DNA of 64,000 nt, from the NCBI RefSeq assembly GCF_900102105.1, contig NZ_FNBB01000009.1:156252-220251 (forward strand). The letters are read 5' to 3'. Shown piece by piece: positions 26,705-35,343 of the stretch. Source of the DNA: Agrobacterium pusense. GTDB taxonomy: Bacteria > Pseudomonadota > Alphaproteobacteria > Rhizobiales > Rhizobiaceae. The first letter of the stretch is position 1, and every line of letters starts with the position of its first letter. Below the pieces are notes generated by a model. That model worked only from the letters and a program-made list of their open reading frames with translations. It was not told the DNA's origin and ran no database searches. Position numbers and translations under genes: made by a program.

Positions 26705-27892
26705 TCAATAATCGGTGATGAGTTTGCTCCAGCTCTCCGAGCATAGTCCGCCTATATAGATATCCCCGGCCAGCGCCCTTTCCCTCAGCAGATCGTCCCG
26801 GGTGGCCATGCAGAAATATCCGTCATGGCGGAAGCTCATGTGGTTCTGGCGGTAAAGCGCGTTGATCAGAAAGGGCTGCGCCATGCCAGTGACATGGGCG
26901 TAATTCTCACCGTCAAAATGGTGGAACAGTGTGTTGAGGACATCGTTTTCGCGGCCGGCATCACAGACGAGATTGAGCACATAGGCGGTTCGCGCCGGCT
27001 GGCCGAAAAACAGGGCGGCTCCCATGACATGACCTTCGGCCGTCTCGATCGCCAGGCTTTTCAGTTCGCCCAGGCTCTCATTCGTCCTGCTCATGCCGAT
27101 CAGCCAGTGAAATTCGTCATGGGACCATTCCGGGCGGACGGAAAAACGCTCGATCATCGGCAGCGCTGCGCGGCGGAAGGTTTCGAAATCCGCTTCTTTT
27201 ACCCTGGCGCCCGGAGCCTGCTGCGGCCGGAGGCCTTTTTTCCATTTGCGCAGGACGCCGTCCACGAAGCCGAGCGCCGCCAGGGCAAGCGTTGTCTTGG
27301 CCAGTTTCGAACGGCGCGGCATGCGCAGTGCGATGGTTGAGAAGGGCTTCAGCGCCTTGTGCCATTGCAGGCTTTCGATGGGCAGCATGTTGCCGCCGGT
27401 CGCAACCCAATGGTCGGCGCTGACAGGCGAGGCTGTATCCGAAAACAGCATGTCGTGTTTCGATGCCCGCATGCCGCGGGACAGACGCGCGGCCCCGAGT
27501 GCGCCAAGTTTTCCATCCGACGCGAAAGCACAGAGCAGGCGTGCCGTAACGGTTCTTCCATTGGCGACAAACCGCATGGGCACGGCCAGAATGACGCTTG
27601 TCACGCCATTCTCTCCCGCATCGTAAACCACGCTGCCGTAATCCGGATCAAAAACGGGGCTGCTGAAGAACAACGTCTCTACATAGGAGCGAAAATCGAA
27701 GCTCGTCGTGGGCCCTGTCTTCCTGAATGCGCTGTTCAGCACCCGCTCGACAGCCGGCACGTCGTCCCTGCGCATGGGGCGGACGCCGGTTGAGCTTTGC
27801 GGCGCCGGGCATCGCGTCAACTGACCGTTATCGCTATCGTCCGTCCTGGTCTGCCTCGGAACGTCCACCCTGGGTCTCCAGCCTATGCGCAT
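26705..27892 (-). CDS. GNAT-like acyltransferase
   Basis: 395 residues. After a 38-residue polar leader the stretch TGVRPMRRDDVPAVERVLNS is a typical GNAT-fold opening. A central region, SVILAVPMRFVANGRTVTA, could be the strand before the acyl-CoA site, but the CoA loop is not canonical. The C-terminal half shows a second possible GNAT-like half (EGHVMGAALFFGQPARTAYV). Placement in the polysaccharide cluster suggests acyl modification of a sugar or of a protein. Fold assignment is moderate and the substrate is unknown. Confidence 0.55.
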   Translation of the reverse strand: MRIGWRPRVDVPRQTRTDDSDNGQLTRCPAPQSSTGVRPMRRDDVPAVERVLNSAFRKTGPTTSFDFRSYVETLFFSSPVFDPDYGSVVYDAGENGVTSVILAVPMRFVANGRTVTARLLCAFASDGKLGALGAARLSRGMRASKHDMLFSDTASPVSADHWVATGGNMLPIESLQWHKALKPFSTIALRMPRRSKLAKTTLALAALGFVDGVLRKWKKGLRPQQAPGARVKEADFETFRRAALPMIERFSVRPEWSHDEFHWLIGMSRTNESLGELKSLAIETAEGHVMGAALFFGQPARTAYVLNLVCDAGRENDVLNTLFHHFDGENYAHVTGMAQPFLINALYRQNHMSFRHDGYFCMATRDDLLRERALAGDIYIGGLCSESWSKLITDY

Positions 27893-28309
27893 TTACGAAA
27901 TCAACCCAAAGATATATCTTGAGTTGTTAATATACGCTAAATAGAGTATCTGCTGGCTGCGTGAGTATACCTCCGGCATGCGAAGACGGTTCTCTTGTCG
28001 TGCAAGTAGAGGCGGGCTTTCCGGCCAGGAATTTCGTGGTAAATATTAAGGAAATCAGCGCATTAAATTTTCGATGCGAAGTTAACGCCTGAGAGCCGTT
28101 CTTCAGGGCGCAGCTTCTTTCCCGGCAGTCCTTCTCCGTTTCTAGCCCTTTGACCTCGTTCCGGAAGCGCGGTCGGAAATGACGGAATTACTATTCTTCC
28201 GTGCATTATATATAACTAAAAAATAGGATTTTGGGAGGATATTCGGGTAACCGGATGAAGCATCGGACGGGATGGCGAGGCGGTGGAAAGAGGAAGAGAA
28301 AAACCCCTT
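27893..28309. other. AT-rich intergenic region between divergent genes
   Basis: About 417 bases between the GNAT-like gene and the ligase-like gene, which are divergently read, so it must hold both promoters. It is clearly AT-richer than its surroundings (for example around 27895-27945 and 28195-28235). No RNA gene, long repeat or convincing promoter pair was recognised. Confidence 0.5.
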
Positions 28310-29686
28310 ATGGATGCACCGCATGACGGACAGGGGCGTGGCTACTGGCGGGACGCATTGTTTTATGTGACGTTCCTGTACTTCACAGTCGGTTTTTCGC
28401 CCTATATCTCGCTCTCCTCCACCTATCTGGGGTCCGCCATGGCGGCCGGGTCCAACCTGCTCAACCAGCTCACCGCAGTCATCCTGCTCTGCAGTTTTGT
28501 GGCATTCATGGCCAGGGAGCGCTCGTTCTCCATCATCCTTGCGCCGCGCCTGCTGACAGCGGCAATTTTCGGCTGGTTTGCCTTGACCTCGCTTCTCGGT
28601 GAAGCACCATCGTTTTCTCTACGTCGGCTTGTCATGTGCGCCATCATCTGCGTGCTCGCCGGCGGGTTCCTGCAGCTGCCGCGCACCGAGCGGCATTTTA
28701 CCACGCTGCTCGCCACCTGCGTCCTCATCATATTGTTCCTGTGTTATTTCGGCGTCGTCGCCCTGCCTTCGCGGTCCATTCACCTGGCAAGCGATGCGCT
28801 GGAGCCGCTGCTGGCCGGCAACTGGCGCGGGGTCTTCCAGCACAAGAACGAGGCCGCATCGGTCATGGCGGTGCTGATCATCGTGTCGATTTATCTTTGC
28901 AGGCGCTGGTCCTTCATCGGCGGCCTCTCGGTGCTGCTGCTGTCGGTTTTCTTCCTGGTCAAGACAGGTGGCAAGACGGTGCTTGGCCTGATGCCGATCA
29001 TCGTGGCAACCGGCTGGTTCATCGTTCGCTGGCCCCGGTGGCGTTATATGGTCGTGACCCTGCTTCTTTTGTTCTGCGCGGCCGTGACCGTGGGCACCAC
29101 GGTAGACCCGGTGTTTTCACAGATGCTGACGAAAATGGGCATCGACGCCAGCTTTACGGGCCGAACCGATATCTGGGCTGTCGCCATCGATTACATCCGC
29201 AAAAGCCCGATCCTCGGATATGGTTACCAGGCCTTCTGGCGCAGCGATACGCTGATGTCGAGCTTCACCGAGGACAATAGCTGGGCGACCACCGCGCCGG
29301 CCTCCCATAGCGGCTATTTCGACCTGCTGCTGGAAGGTGGCGTGCCGGGGCTGGTTCTGGTGCTGATATGGATTTATCTGCTGCCGCTCCATAATCTCGG
29401 CAAAATGGACAGCGCCACGCGCAACAGTCCTTTGACGCGGCTTTATGTCGGCGTCTGGCTTTACGTCCTGCTATACGGCTTTCTGGAGACCCTGTTCCTT
29501 CTGAGCGCGGGTTTCGTCTGGTTTTTCCTGCTCGTCGCGATGATGGGCCTGCATCTGCAGGCCCATGCCAGCCTCGTCGAGGAAGAGGCGGAGCGGGAAC
29601 CCGGCCAGTCCGGCGGCCCCGTGCGCAGTGTAGCGAAGCCGGGCGGCCCGCCTGCCGCACAACCGCAGGTCCTGCATTCCCGGTGA
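28310..29686 (+). CDS. O-antigen ligase / polysaccharide polymerase-like membrane protein
   Basis: 458 residues from the ATG at 28310; a GTG nine codons upstream is possible. About ten hydrophobic helices are seen. The Wzy/WaaL-type region has GVFQHKNEAASVMAVLII, a TGGKTVLGLMPI segment, a periplasmic loop with TGRTDIWAVAIDYIRKSPIL and GYGYQAFW, then HSGYFDLLLEGGVPGLVLVL. This matches the Wzy_C superfamily of O-antigen ligases and exopolysaccharide polymerases in the inner membrane. It is likely the polymerising step of this cluster. The C-terminal tail is Pro/Gly/Glu-rich and cytoplasmic. Confidence 0.87.
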   Translation: MDAPHDGQGRGYWRDALFYVTFLYFTVGFSPYISLSSTYLGSAMAAGSNLLNQLTAVILLCSFVAFMARERSFSIILAPRLLTAAIFGWFALTSLLGEAPSFSLRRLVMCAIICVLAGGFLQLPRTERHFTTLLATCVLIILFLCYFGVVALPSRSIHLASDALEPLLAGNWRGVFQHKNEAASVMAVLIIVSIYLCRRWSFIGGLSVLLLSVFFLVKTGGKTVLGLMPIIVATGWFIVRWPRWRYMVVTLLLLFCAAVTVGTTVDPVFSQMLTKMGIDASFTGRTDIWAVAIDYIRKSPILGYGYQAFWRSDTLMSSFTEDNSWATTAPASHSGYFDLLLEGGVPGLVLVLIWIYLLPLHNLGKMDSATRNSPLTRLYVGVWLYVLLYGFLETLFLLSAGFVWFFLLVAMMGLHLQAHASLVEEEAEREPGQSGGPVRSVAKPGGPPAAQPQVLHSR

Positions 29687-30157
29687 TGGTTCTAGATGCG
29701 CCGGCACCGCCGGCCGCGCTGCGGTCGGGTAATGATGCAAGATCACTGCTCCATACCGGTTCCATCATTTGATATCGCGGGCAGGAGCTGCACCGCGAAT
29801 CCCTGTCGGCACCTGCAATTTTTCGGCGTGAAGAAATTATAAAGTTTTTGATCATAATTATTTTGCGATAAAAGGAATCGCGAGCAGCCCATTGATCGGC
29901 TCTGCTCAGCTTTTCCTCAAGATGCGGCCTGGCGCCTGGCCTTTCAGGGGCGCCATGCCACGGGGGGAGACGACCTGTGCGTATTGCGGGGACAGGCCCG
30001 GACTTTCTTCGGCGTATGCATGATGCAGAGGCAATCCCAGCCGATGATGCGGCTATCGAAGCCCTGATGACCGGGGTCCTCGACGTGCCATGCCAGCCTT
30101 GCCGAACACCTCCTGTGGCACGGGGAAGGAGCGGTTTTTTCATGACGTGAGGTTTCC
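29687..30157. other. Intergenic region before chemoreceptor gene
   Basis: 471 bases without a credible gene. The stretch 29815-29880 is strongly AT-rich and could carry the receptor promoter. The rest is GC-rich and unstructured to the eye. No repeat or RNA gene was recognised. Confidence 0.4.
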
Positions 30158-32107
30158 GTGTCCTTTCTCCAGAACGCCAGCATCCGCACCAAAATTCTTT
30201 CCCTCATTCTGCCGATCTGCATCGTCGGTCTTGGCGCCACCGGCTTCATGTCCGACCGCTACAAGCACGCGGACACGGCCTACTCCGATTTTATCGCCAA
30301 AGACAACGCCGCCCTGGTGGAGCTTGCCCGGGCAAACCGCAACCTGCAGTCCATGGCCTATGGTGCGTATCAGATCATGGTTTATGACGCCAATAGCCCC
30401 GACTTTAAAATCGTGAAGCAGGAATATGCGGGGGACAGGGCAGAGGTGGTAACGCGGCTGGACGATGTCAAAGCCATTTTTCCGGAAGAGACAGCAGCAC
30501 TCGACAGGCTGTTGCAAGACGTCAAGGCCATTATCGCCATCACGGACAAGGCCGTGGAATTCGGTTCGGCCAACCGCAACCAGGAATCCGCTGCGGAGCT
30601 TCTGAAGGCTGACGTCGCCATGCGCGCTACGGGCGCCGACATCGCCAATCTTCTTGACAAGCTTGCCAAGGGTGTCGTCAAGGGAAGCGACGACCTGACC
30701 GATCAGACCAATTCGACCATCCTCACCTCGCTGATGGCTGTCGGCGTTGCTTTCGCGACCGGCATTATTCTGGCGCTTTTCGTGGCTTCGCGCGGCATCA
30801 CCACGCCGATTGCCCGCCTGCGCGAGCGCATGGTCTCGCTGGCCGCCGGTGAAACGACGGCGGAAATCGACGGAATGGCACGCAAAGACGAAGTCGGCCA
30901 GATGGCGCAGGCGGTTCAGGTTTTCCGTGAAAATGCCATCGAGCGCATTCGTCTCGAGCGGGAAACCGAAGCGAACCGCAGCCTGTCGGAACACGACCGG
31001 ATCGACCGTGAGCAGCAGAAGGCGAAGGAAGCGGCCGACGTCAAATTCGCCGTCGACAACCTCGCTGCCGGTCTCTCGAAACTCTCCGACGGCGATGTCT
31101 CCTACCGCATCCGCGAGCCGTTCACGACAACGCTCGATACCGTGCGCAACGATTTCAACACATCGGCGGAAAAGCTGCAGGCAGCCCTGACCCGTGTTGC
31201 GCAGAACGCCAACGGCATTGGCGCGGGGGCAAACGAAATCAAATCGGCCGCTGACGATCTGGCGAGACGTACCGAACAGCAAGCGGCGGCCGTGGAGGAA
31301 ACCGCTGCGGCCCTGGAGGAGATAACCACGACCGTGCAGGATTCCACCAAACGCGCGCAGGAGGCGGGCCTGATCGTCAGTCGCGCCAAGGCGGGCGCGG
31401 AACAATCTGGCGAAGTGGTGCGCCGCGCCGTGGTCGCCATGGAGCAGATCGCGAATTCTGCCAATGAAATCAGCAATATCATCGGGGTGATCGATGAGAT
31501 CGCCTTCCAGACAAACCTGCTTGCCCTGAATGCCGGCGTGGAGGCCGCCCGCGCCGGTGAGGCCGGCAAGGGCTTCGCCGTCGTGGCCCAGGAGGTGCGC
31601 GAGCTTGCGCAACGCTCCGCCCATGCTGCCAAGGAGATCAAGGCGCTGATCACCACCTCGAACGATCAGGTGCAGCAGGGCGTGCAGCTGGTGGGTGACA
31701 CCGGCAAGGCGCTGGTGACGATCGTATCCGAAGTGCAGGAAATCAACCGCCACGTGGTTTCCATCGTGGAGGCGGCGCAGGAGCAGTCCTCGGGACTGCA
31801 GCAGATCAACACCGCGGTCAACCAGATGGATCAGGACACCCAGAAAAACGCGGCGATGGTCGAAGAAACCAATGCCGCAAGCCACAGCCTGGCCAAGGAG
31901 GTGGCCTCTCTCAACCAGTTGCTGTCGCAATTCCGCCTCGGCGACAGCGCCTATCAGCCGCAGAGCCAGCCCGCGCCGGTGCGCACCGCCGCCGGCGGCG
32001 AAAGACCGGTAGCATCACCCGTGCGTGCGCTCGGCCACAAGCTCGCTGCCGCCTTCGCGGGCAATGCCGCCCTCGACAGATCGAGAGATGAATGGCGTGA
32101 GTTTTGA
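30158..32107 (+). CDS. Methyl-accepting chemotaxis protein
   Basis: 649 residues from a GTG preceded by GTGAGG. TM1 is near residues 10-30 (ILSLILPICIVGLGATGFM). A periplasmic helical sensor follows (about 32-185), then TM2 (SLMAVGVAFATGIILALFVA) and a HAMP (TPIARLRERMVSLAAGE). A second HAMP-like region precedes the signalling hairpin, whose tip is EIAFQTNLLALNAGVEAARA followed by GEAGKGFAVVAQEVRELAQR. There is no C-terminal CheR/CheB pentapeptide. It relays an unknown signal to CheA/CheW. A terminator follows directly. Confidence 0.95.
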   Translation: MSFLQNASIRTKILSLILPICIVGLGATGFMSDRYKHADTAYSDFIAKDNAALVELARANRNLQSMAYGAYQIMVYDANSPDFKIVKQEYAGDRAEVVTRLDDVKAIFPEETAALDRLLQDVKAIIAITDKAVEFGSANRNQESAAELLKADVAMRATGADIANLLDKLAKGVVKGSDDLTDQTNSTILTSLMAVGVAFATGIILALFVASRGITTPIARLRERMVSLAAGETTAEIDGMARKDEVGQMAQAVQVFRENAIERIRLERETEANRSLSEHDRIDREQQKAKEAADVKFAVDNLAAGLSKLSDGDVSYRIREPFTTTLDTVRNDFNTSAEKLQAALTRVAQNANGIGAGANEIKSAADDLARRTEQQAAAVEETAAALEEITTTVQDSTKRAQEAGLIVSRAKAGAEQSGEVVRRAVVAMEQIANSANEISNIIGVIDEIAFQTNLLALNAGVEAARAGEAGKGFAVVAQEVRELAQRSAHAAKEIKALITTSNDQVQQGVQLVGDTGKALVTIVSEVQEINRHVVSIVEAAQEQSSGLQQINTAVNQMDQDTQKNAAMVEETNAASHSLAKEVASLNQLLSQFRLGDSAYQPQSQPAPVRTAAGGERPVASPVRALGHKLAAAFAGNAALDRSRDEWREF

Positions 32108-32135
32108 TCCTGCGACTTCATTCGCCTGAAACCAG

Positions 32136-32167
32136 CGCCCGGTGCTTCGACCACCGGGCGGCTTTTT
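32136..32167 (+). terminator. Rho-independent terminator of the chemoreceptor gene
   Basis: A perfect 9-bp stem CGCCCGGTG/CACCGGGCG (32136-32144 and 32152-32160) with a seven-base loop is followed by GCTTTTT. It lies about 30 bases after the chemoreceptor stop. It marks the last clear chromosomal feature before the prophage. Confidence 0.88.
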
Positions 32168-32412
32168 GTGTCGGGGTTGTCGAAGACCCGATAGCTTATC
32201 TCAGACCACCACTGATCCGCCGCCGCCAGCCTTCGGCCATCGCCTTCAATGCTTCAGTAATATCGATCGGGACGGAGTCTAACGGCGTTTTGGGGAAGAC
32301 TGTTGCGACACGCAATTGTCAAGCACGCTGCCTGGCGGATGCGGCAACGCCTCCATAGGCTTCCGTCAAAAAACGGTGCGTGGCAATCCGGGGCGATACG
32401 TTCTGCGTAAAA

Positions 32413-32457
32413 TGGCGCACCCGACAGGATTCGAACCTGTGACCTTTGGAATCGGAA
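32413..32457 (-). tRNA. 3' fragment of tRNA-Arg(CCG), prophage attL
   Basis: Read on the minus strand, this is the anticodon loop TTCCGAT (anticodon CCG at 32453-32455), the 3' half of the anticodon stem, variable loop AGGTC, a perfect T-arm ACAGG-TTCGAAT-CCTGT, acceptor strand CGGGTGC, discriminator G and encoded CCA. Upstream of the loop the sequence (CTGCA) cannot pair with TCCAA, so the 5' half is absent. This is the expected footprint of integration into the 3' half of a tRNA gene. Confidence 0.85.
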
Positions 32458-32481
32458 TGCAGCCGTAAACTATTTACCGTT

Positions 32482-32606
32482 GCTTCCTCTTGTTTACCTC
32501 AATGCGATTTTGTTATCAATATCAGAAGGTAATGGCTTTCTGCGATTACAACGGTTGGGATCGAGTTTACCGCAATTTGCTTCCTGCTGCTTCCTATACG
32601 CTTCCT
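32482..32606. repeat. GCTTCCT repeats upstream of integrase (possible arm-type Int sites)
   Basis: The heptamer GCTTCCT occurs four times, at 32482, 32579, 32589 and 32600, and two copies are preceded by TTTACCG. They lie between the att fragment and the integrase start. Tyrosine integrases with an arm-binding domain need such clustered direct repeats near the core site. The function is inferred from position. Confidence 0.5.
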
Positions 32607-32626
32607 GCTGCGGTGAGGTTTTCGGT

Positions 32627-33892
32627 ATGTCAAAGCTCACGAAACGAATGATAGACGCTCTCCAGCCGAGGGACAAAGACTATTTCGAATGGGACGATGA
32701 ACTGGCTGGCTTCGGCGTTCGCGTATGGCCGACAGGCAAGAAAACCTATGTCGCTCAGTACCGGGCAGGGAAGCAGACGAGGCGCTTCAAGATCGGCAGC
32801 CACGGCGCCCTCACAGTCGAGGAGGCCAGGAAGCAAGCCAAGACTGTCCTAGGCGATGTGGCGCGCGGGGAAGACCCGCAGCAGGACCGAGCCACACGCC
32901 GGAAGTCGCTTACTGTCAAAGACCTCTGCGACGCCTATTTCGCGGCGGCCGACAAAGGTCTGATCTTCGGGAAGCGCGGCAAGCCAAAGAAGTCGTCAAC
33001 GCTGTATGTGGATAGGGGAAGGGCGAACCGTCACATAATCCCGCTTCTTGGCAACAAACTTGTGCAGGATCTGACCACCGCTGATGTCGTCAAGATGATG
33101 CGAGATGTCACCGTGGGGAAGACGGCGCTGAACGAGAAGACCGAAAAGCTACGGGGCAGGGCCATCGTGCAAGGTGGAGCCGGCACCGCATCGCAAGCCG
33201 TCACGCTCATGAGTGCAATCCTAACCTATGCGGCGTCCGAGGGCATCGTTCCTCACAATGTTGCCCGCGGCATACAGAAACCCGCCGTAGGAAGGCGCAC
33301 GCGACGTTTGACCGCTGACGAGTATCTGTCGCTCGGCAAGGTGCTGGACGCGTCACAGGGCGAGCCATGGCAAGCGGTGGCCGGTATCAAGTTGTTCTTA
33401 CTCACCGGCTTCCGTCTTCAGGAAATTGCGGCTCTAAAATGGAGAGAAGTGGACGAGGCTGGCAGTTGCTTCAGGCTTGGTGACAGCAAGACGGGCGAGA
33501 GCGTTCGGCCAGTGGGAAGACCCGTCTTCGACGTTCTGAAATCGCTTGAGCGCATTCCGGGAAATCCGCATGTCTTGCCATCCCCTCGAAAGGAGGAAGG
33601 GTATTACACGGCGCTGGACACGGCCATGGTGCGCGTTACGGAAGCCGCGAGGATATCTGGCGTCACGTCTCACACTTTGCGGCACAGCTACGCCTCTGTG
33701 GCTGGCGACCTAGGTTTCACAGAGATTACGATATCGGCGTTGCTCGGCCATGCTGCGGGCAACGTCACACAGCGCTATGTGCATCATCTGGACACGGTAC
33801 TGATCGCGGCGGCCAACAAGGTTTCAAGCGAGGTCGAGCGGATGATGACCGGCAAGTCTGCCAAGGTCATTGAATTGCCGAGACGGGCTTAG
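32627..33892 (+). CDS. int: Tyrosine recombinase / prophage integrase
   Basis: 421 residues from the ATG at 32627, with GAGG upstream; the frame is open earlier but those codons cover the repeats. The N-terminal arm-binding domain (DUF4102-type) shows DDELAGFGVRVWPTGKKTYV. A SAM-like core-binding domain spans about 95-210. The catalytic domain carries Arg in LTGFRLQEIAALKW, His-x-x-Arg in TSHTLRHSYASVAGD, His in LLGHAAGNVTQRY and the Tyr nucleophile in RYVHH. All catalytic residues are present. It should integrate and excise the element at the tRNA-Arg site. Confidence 0.95.
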   Translation: MSKLTKRMIDALQPRDKDYFEWDDELAGFGVRVWPTGKKTYVAQYRAGKQTRRFKIGSHGALTVEEARKQAKTVLGDVARGEDPQQDRATRRKSLTVKDLCDAYFAAADKGLIFGKRGKPKKSSTLYVDRGRANRHIIPLLGNKLVQDLTTADVVKMMRDVTVGKTALNEKTEKLRGRAIVQGGAGTASQAVTLMSAILTYAASEGIVPHNVARGIQKPAVGRRTRRLTADEYLSLGKVLDASQGEPWQAVAGIKLFLLTGFRLQEIAALKWREVDEAGSCFRLGDSKTGESVRPVGRPVFDVLKSLERIPGNPHVLPSPRKEEGYYTALDTAMVRVTEAARISGVTSHTLRHSYASVAGDLGFTEITISALLGHAAGNVTQRYVHHLDTVLIAAANKVSSEVERMMTGKSAKVIELPRRA

Positions 33893-34350
33893 TCCTTGTT
33901 TTTGTCGGTGACCCCTTGATCCAATTCGAACGGATCACCGTCGCCTTCGAAAGCCGGCTCTTCGAGAAACGGACTTTCGTTGCGCTCACGCCAATTGTCC
34001 ATCTCCATTTCTTGCCAATACTGCAGACGCTCCTCGACCATGGATTTGAACTTAGGGTCAACGCCGTGACCTAAGTTGCGAACGGTCTCCTCAATTTCCT
34101 GAATAAGATAATCGACGCCTGCAGGCGTATCCTTTGAGTCCTTCAGCATGGAGACCATGTTGGCTAGCTCAAGAAGCTTTTCTTCTAGCGTCACTTCAGC
34201 CGGGAAGTGTTTTTCGAGGCACCAAACTATAGCCTCGTTCATAGACATGCCAGCTTGTTCCGCCTTCACCTTGATTCGATCTCGCATTCCAGGCGGCAAG
34301 CGCAGTTGGAACTGGTCATAGTCTTTGACCTTCGATTTTTCCCGCTTCAT
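33889..34350 (-). CDS. Arc-type (ribbon-helix-helix) DNA-binding regulator
   Basis: 153 residues from the ATG at 34350; a TTG two codons upstream is weaker. The N-terminus KDYDQFQLRLPPGMRDRIKV followed by KAEQAGMSMNEAIVWCLEKH is an Arc/MetJ ribbon-helix-helix: strand FQLRLP, then two helices. The long acidic C-terminal part (about 60-153) is helical and unassigned. It is divergent from the excisionase-like gene, with a palindrome in between, and its 3' end overlaps the integrase gene end by four bases. It is the only repressor-like gene seen in the early region. Confidence 0.85.
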   Translation of the reverse strand: MKREKSKVKDYDQFQLRLPPGMRDRIKVKAEQAGMSMNEAIVWCLEKHFPAEVTLEEKLLELANMVSMLKDSKDTPAGVDYLIQEIEETVRNLGHGVDPKFKSMVEERLQYWQEMEMDNWRERNESPFLEEPAFEGDGDPFELDQGVTDKNKD

Positions 34351-34429
34351 TTTCAAACACTTCCCGAAATCATATCACATAGTGCTAGGTTGAGCTTGAC
34401 CTAACCACGGTTTTACCTCTTAATACAAT

Positions 34430-34448
34430 CATAGCACAGAATGCTATG
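34430..34448. promoter_or_regulatory. 19-bp palindrome, probable operator
   Basis: CATAGCA (34430-34436) and TGCTATG (34442-34448) are exact reverse complements around CAGAA. A -10-like TACAAT (34424-34429) abuts the left arm. A related TAGTGCTAGG sequence lies near 34380. The position between the Arc-type gene and the excisionase-like gene is that of a phage genetic switch. Binding by the Arc-type protein is inferred. Confidence 0.6.
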
Positions 34449-34469
34449 ACGAATTAAGGAGATGGTTAA

Positions 34470-34706
34470 GTGACAGTTACGACCGAACGCCCGAGGCTTC
34501 GACGCGCAGAAGTCCCGGCCTACCTGCTCGCGAAGCACGGAATCCCGATCGCGCTCAATACTCTCAACAAGATGGCTACAGTCGGCGGCGGCCCTGCAAT
34601 GAGATACGCTGGCCGCATCCCGCTCTACGATGTCATCGATCTGGATAAGTGGGCTGAAGAGCGCCTGTCAGGCCCTGTCTCATCGACGTCGGGTAGGGCG
34701 GCGTGA
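34470..34706 (+). CDS. Excisionase/AlpA-like helix-turn-helix protein
   Basis: 78 residues from a GTG that follows a strong AAGGAG site. The stretch RLRRAEVPAYLLAKHGIPIA with NTLNKMATVGGGPAMRYAGR and IPLYDVIDLDKWAEERL is the winged-helix MerR/AlpA/Xis pattern used by phage excisionases and early regulators. It is the first gene of the rightward early operon and directly faces the Arc-type gene. It may control integrase directionality. Confidence 0.72.
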   Translation: MTVTTERPRLRRAEVPAYLLAKHGIPIALNTLNKMATVGGGPAMRYAGRIPLYDVIDLDKWAEERLSGPVSSTSGRAA

Positions 34707-34798
34707 TGGTCAACCGTACAAACGAAAATGGCCCGGCGAGCGTTGGCGCGCTCCCAGACCGTGGCTCAATCACTCACCCCTGCATGAGGAAAGAAGAA

Positions 34799-35134
34799 AT
34801 GAACGAGGCAACGAATAGCACGGCGCCGGCCGTGGGACAAGAATTGATCTGTGACCGCGTGGAGCGACTGGCATTCGAGTTGTCCGAAGCTCTGGCCGAA
34901 TGGAACAACGGGACATTCATGGGCATGGTTCATCCGTCCGGCCATGCAATGGGAGTTTACTTCCGCCAGGTGGGTGCAAGCCCCGAGGCTCGTCTCGCAT
35001 ATGCTGCGGAATCCTATCAGAAGTGTGCTCGCGACGTGGACCCGTCCGCAACAGAATGGTGGGAGCTCCGCACGCCAGATGAAAGCTTGGCGCAGCGCTT
35101 CGTTCTTATTGGCGCACGGGAGAAAATGGCATGA
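34799..35134 (+). CDS. Phage early protein, hypothetical
   Basis: 111 residues from the ATG at 34799 (AGGAAAG upstream). The frame is open back to a GTG at 34703 that overlaps the previous stop, so a 143-residue form coupled to that gene is also possible. The sequence is soluble with a WxxG-type centre (LAEWNNGTFMGMVHPSGHAM) and ends WWELRTPDESLAQRFVLIGA. No known domain is recognised. It overlaps the next gene by four bases. Confidence 0.6.
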   Translation: MNEATNSTAPAVGQELICDRVERLAFELSEALAEWNNGTFMGMVHPSGHAMGVYFRQVGASPEARLAYAAESYQKCARDVDPSATEWWELRTPDESLAQRFVLIGAREKMA

Positions 35135-35343
35135 GCGCCCCTTCTCTCGCACAGCGTCAGCTTCTCGACATCGCCAACATGGTCTCCGTCGTGAAGAACC
35201 TCAACAACGCGCTTTTCATGGCATGCACCGATGTCGGGGACATGGAGAAAATCAACGCGCTTCACTCCGTCATCGATGAGATCAACAATCGGATCGAAAT
35301 CCTTGGCGACCGGATCGATGCAGTTCGGGAGGTGCTGGCATGA
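35131..35343 (+). CDS. Small phage early protein, hypothetical
   Basis: 70 residues, predicted mostly helical, with two helices (LAQRQLLDIANMVSVVKNLN and NALHSVIDEINNRIEILGDR) that could form a coiled coil. It overlaps both neighbours by four bases. No family is recognised. Confidence 0.6.
   Translation: MSAPSLAQRQLLDIANMVSVVKNLNNALFMACTDVGDMEKINALHSVIDEINNRIEILGDRIDAVREVLA

Noticed and set aside
29265..30143. Minus-strand frame of 292 codons after the ligase-like gene
   Set aside because: Arg/Ser/Pro-rich low-quality translation, half of it antisense to the ligase-like gene and the rest intergenic.
30140..31930. 596-codon minus-strand frame opposite the chemoreceptor
   Set aside because: Its translation is the Arg/Leu/His-rich mirror of the conserved signalling domain.
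32488..32606. Possible CRISPR-like array from the GCTTCCT repeats
   Set aside because: Repeats are seven bases long with irregular spacing. Integrase arm sites explain them better.
32480..32626. Longer integrase form starting at 32480
   Set aside because: The added 49 residues are Cys/Phe/Leu-rich and cover the repeat region. The ATG at 32627 has a ribosome site and gives the standard arm-domain start.
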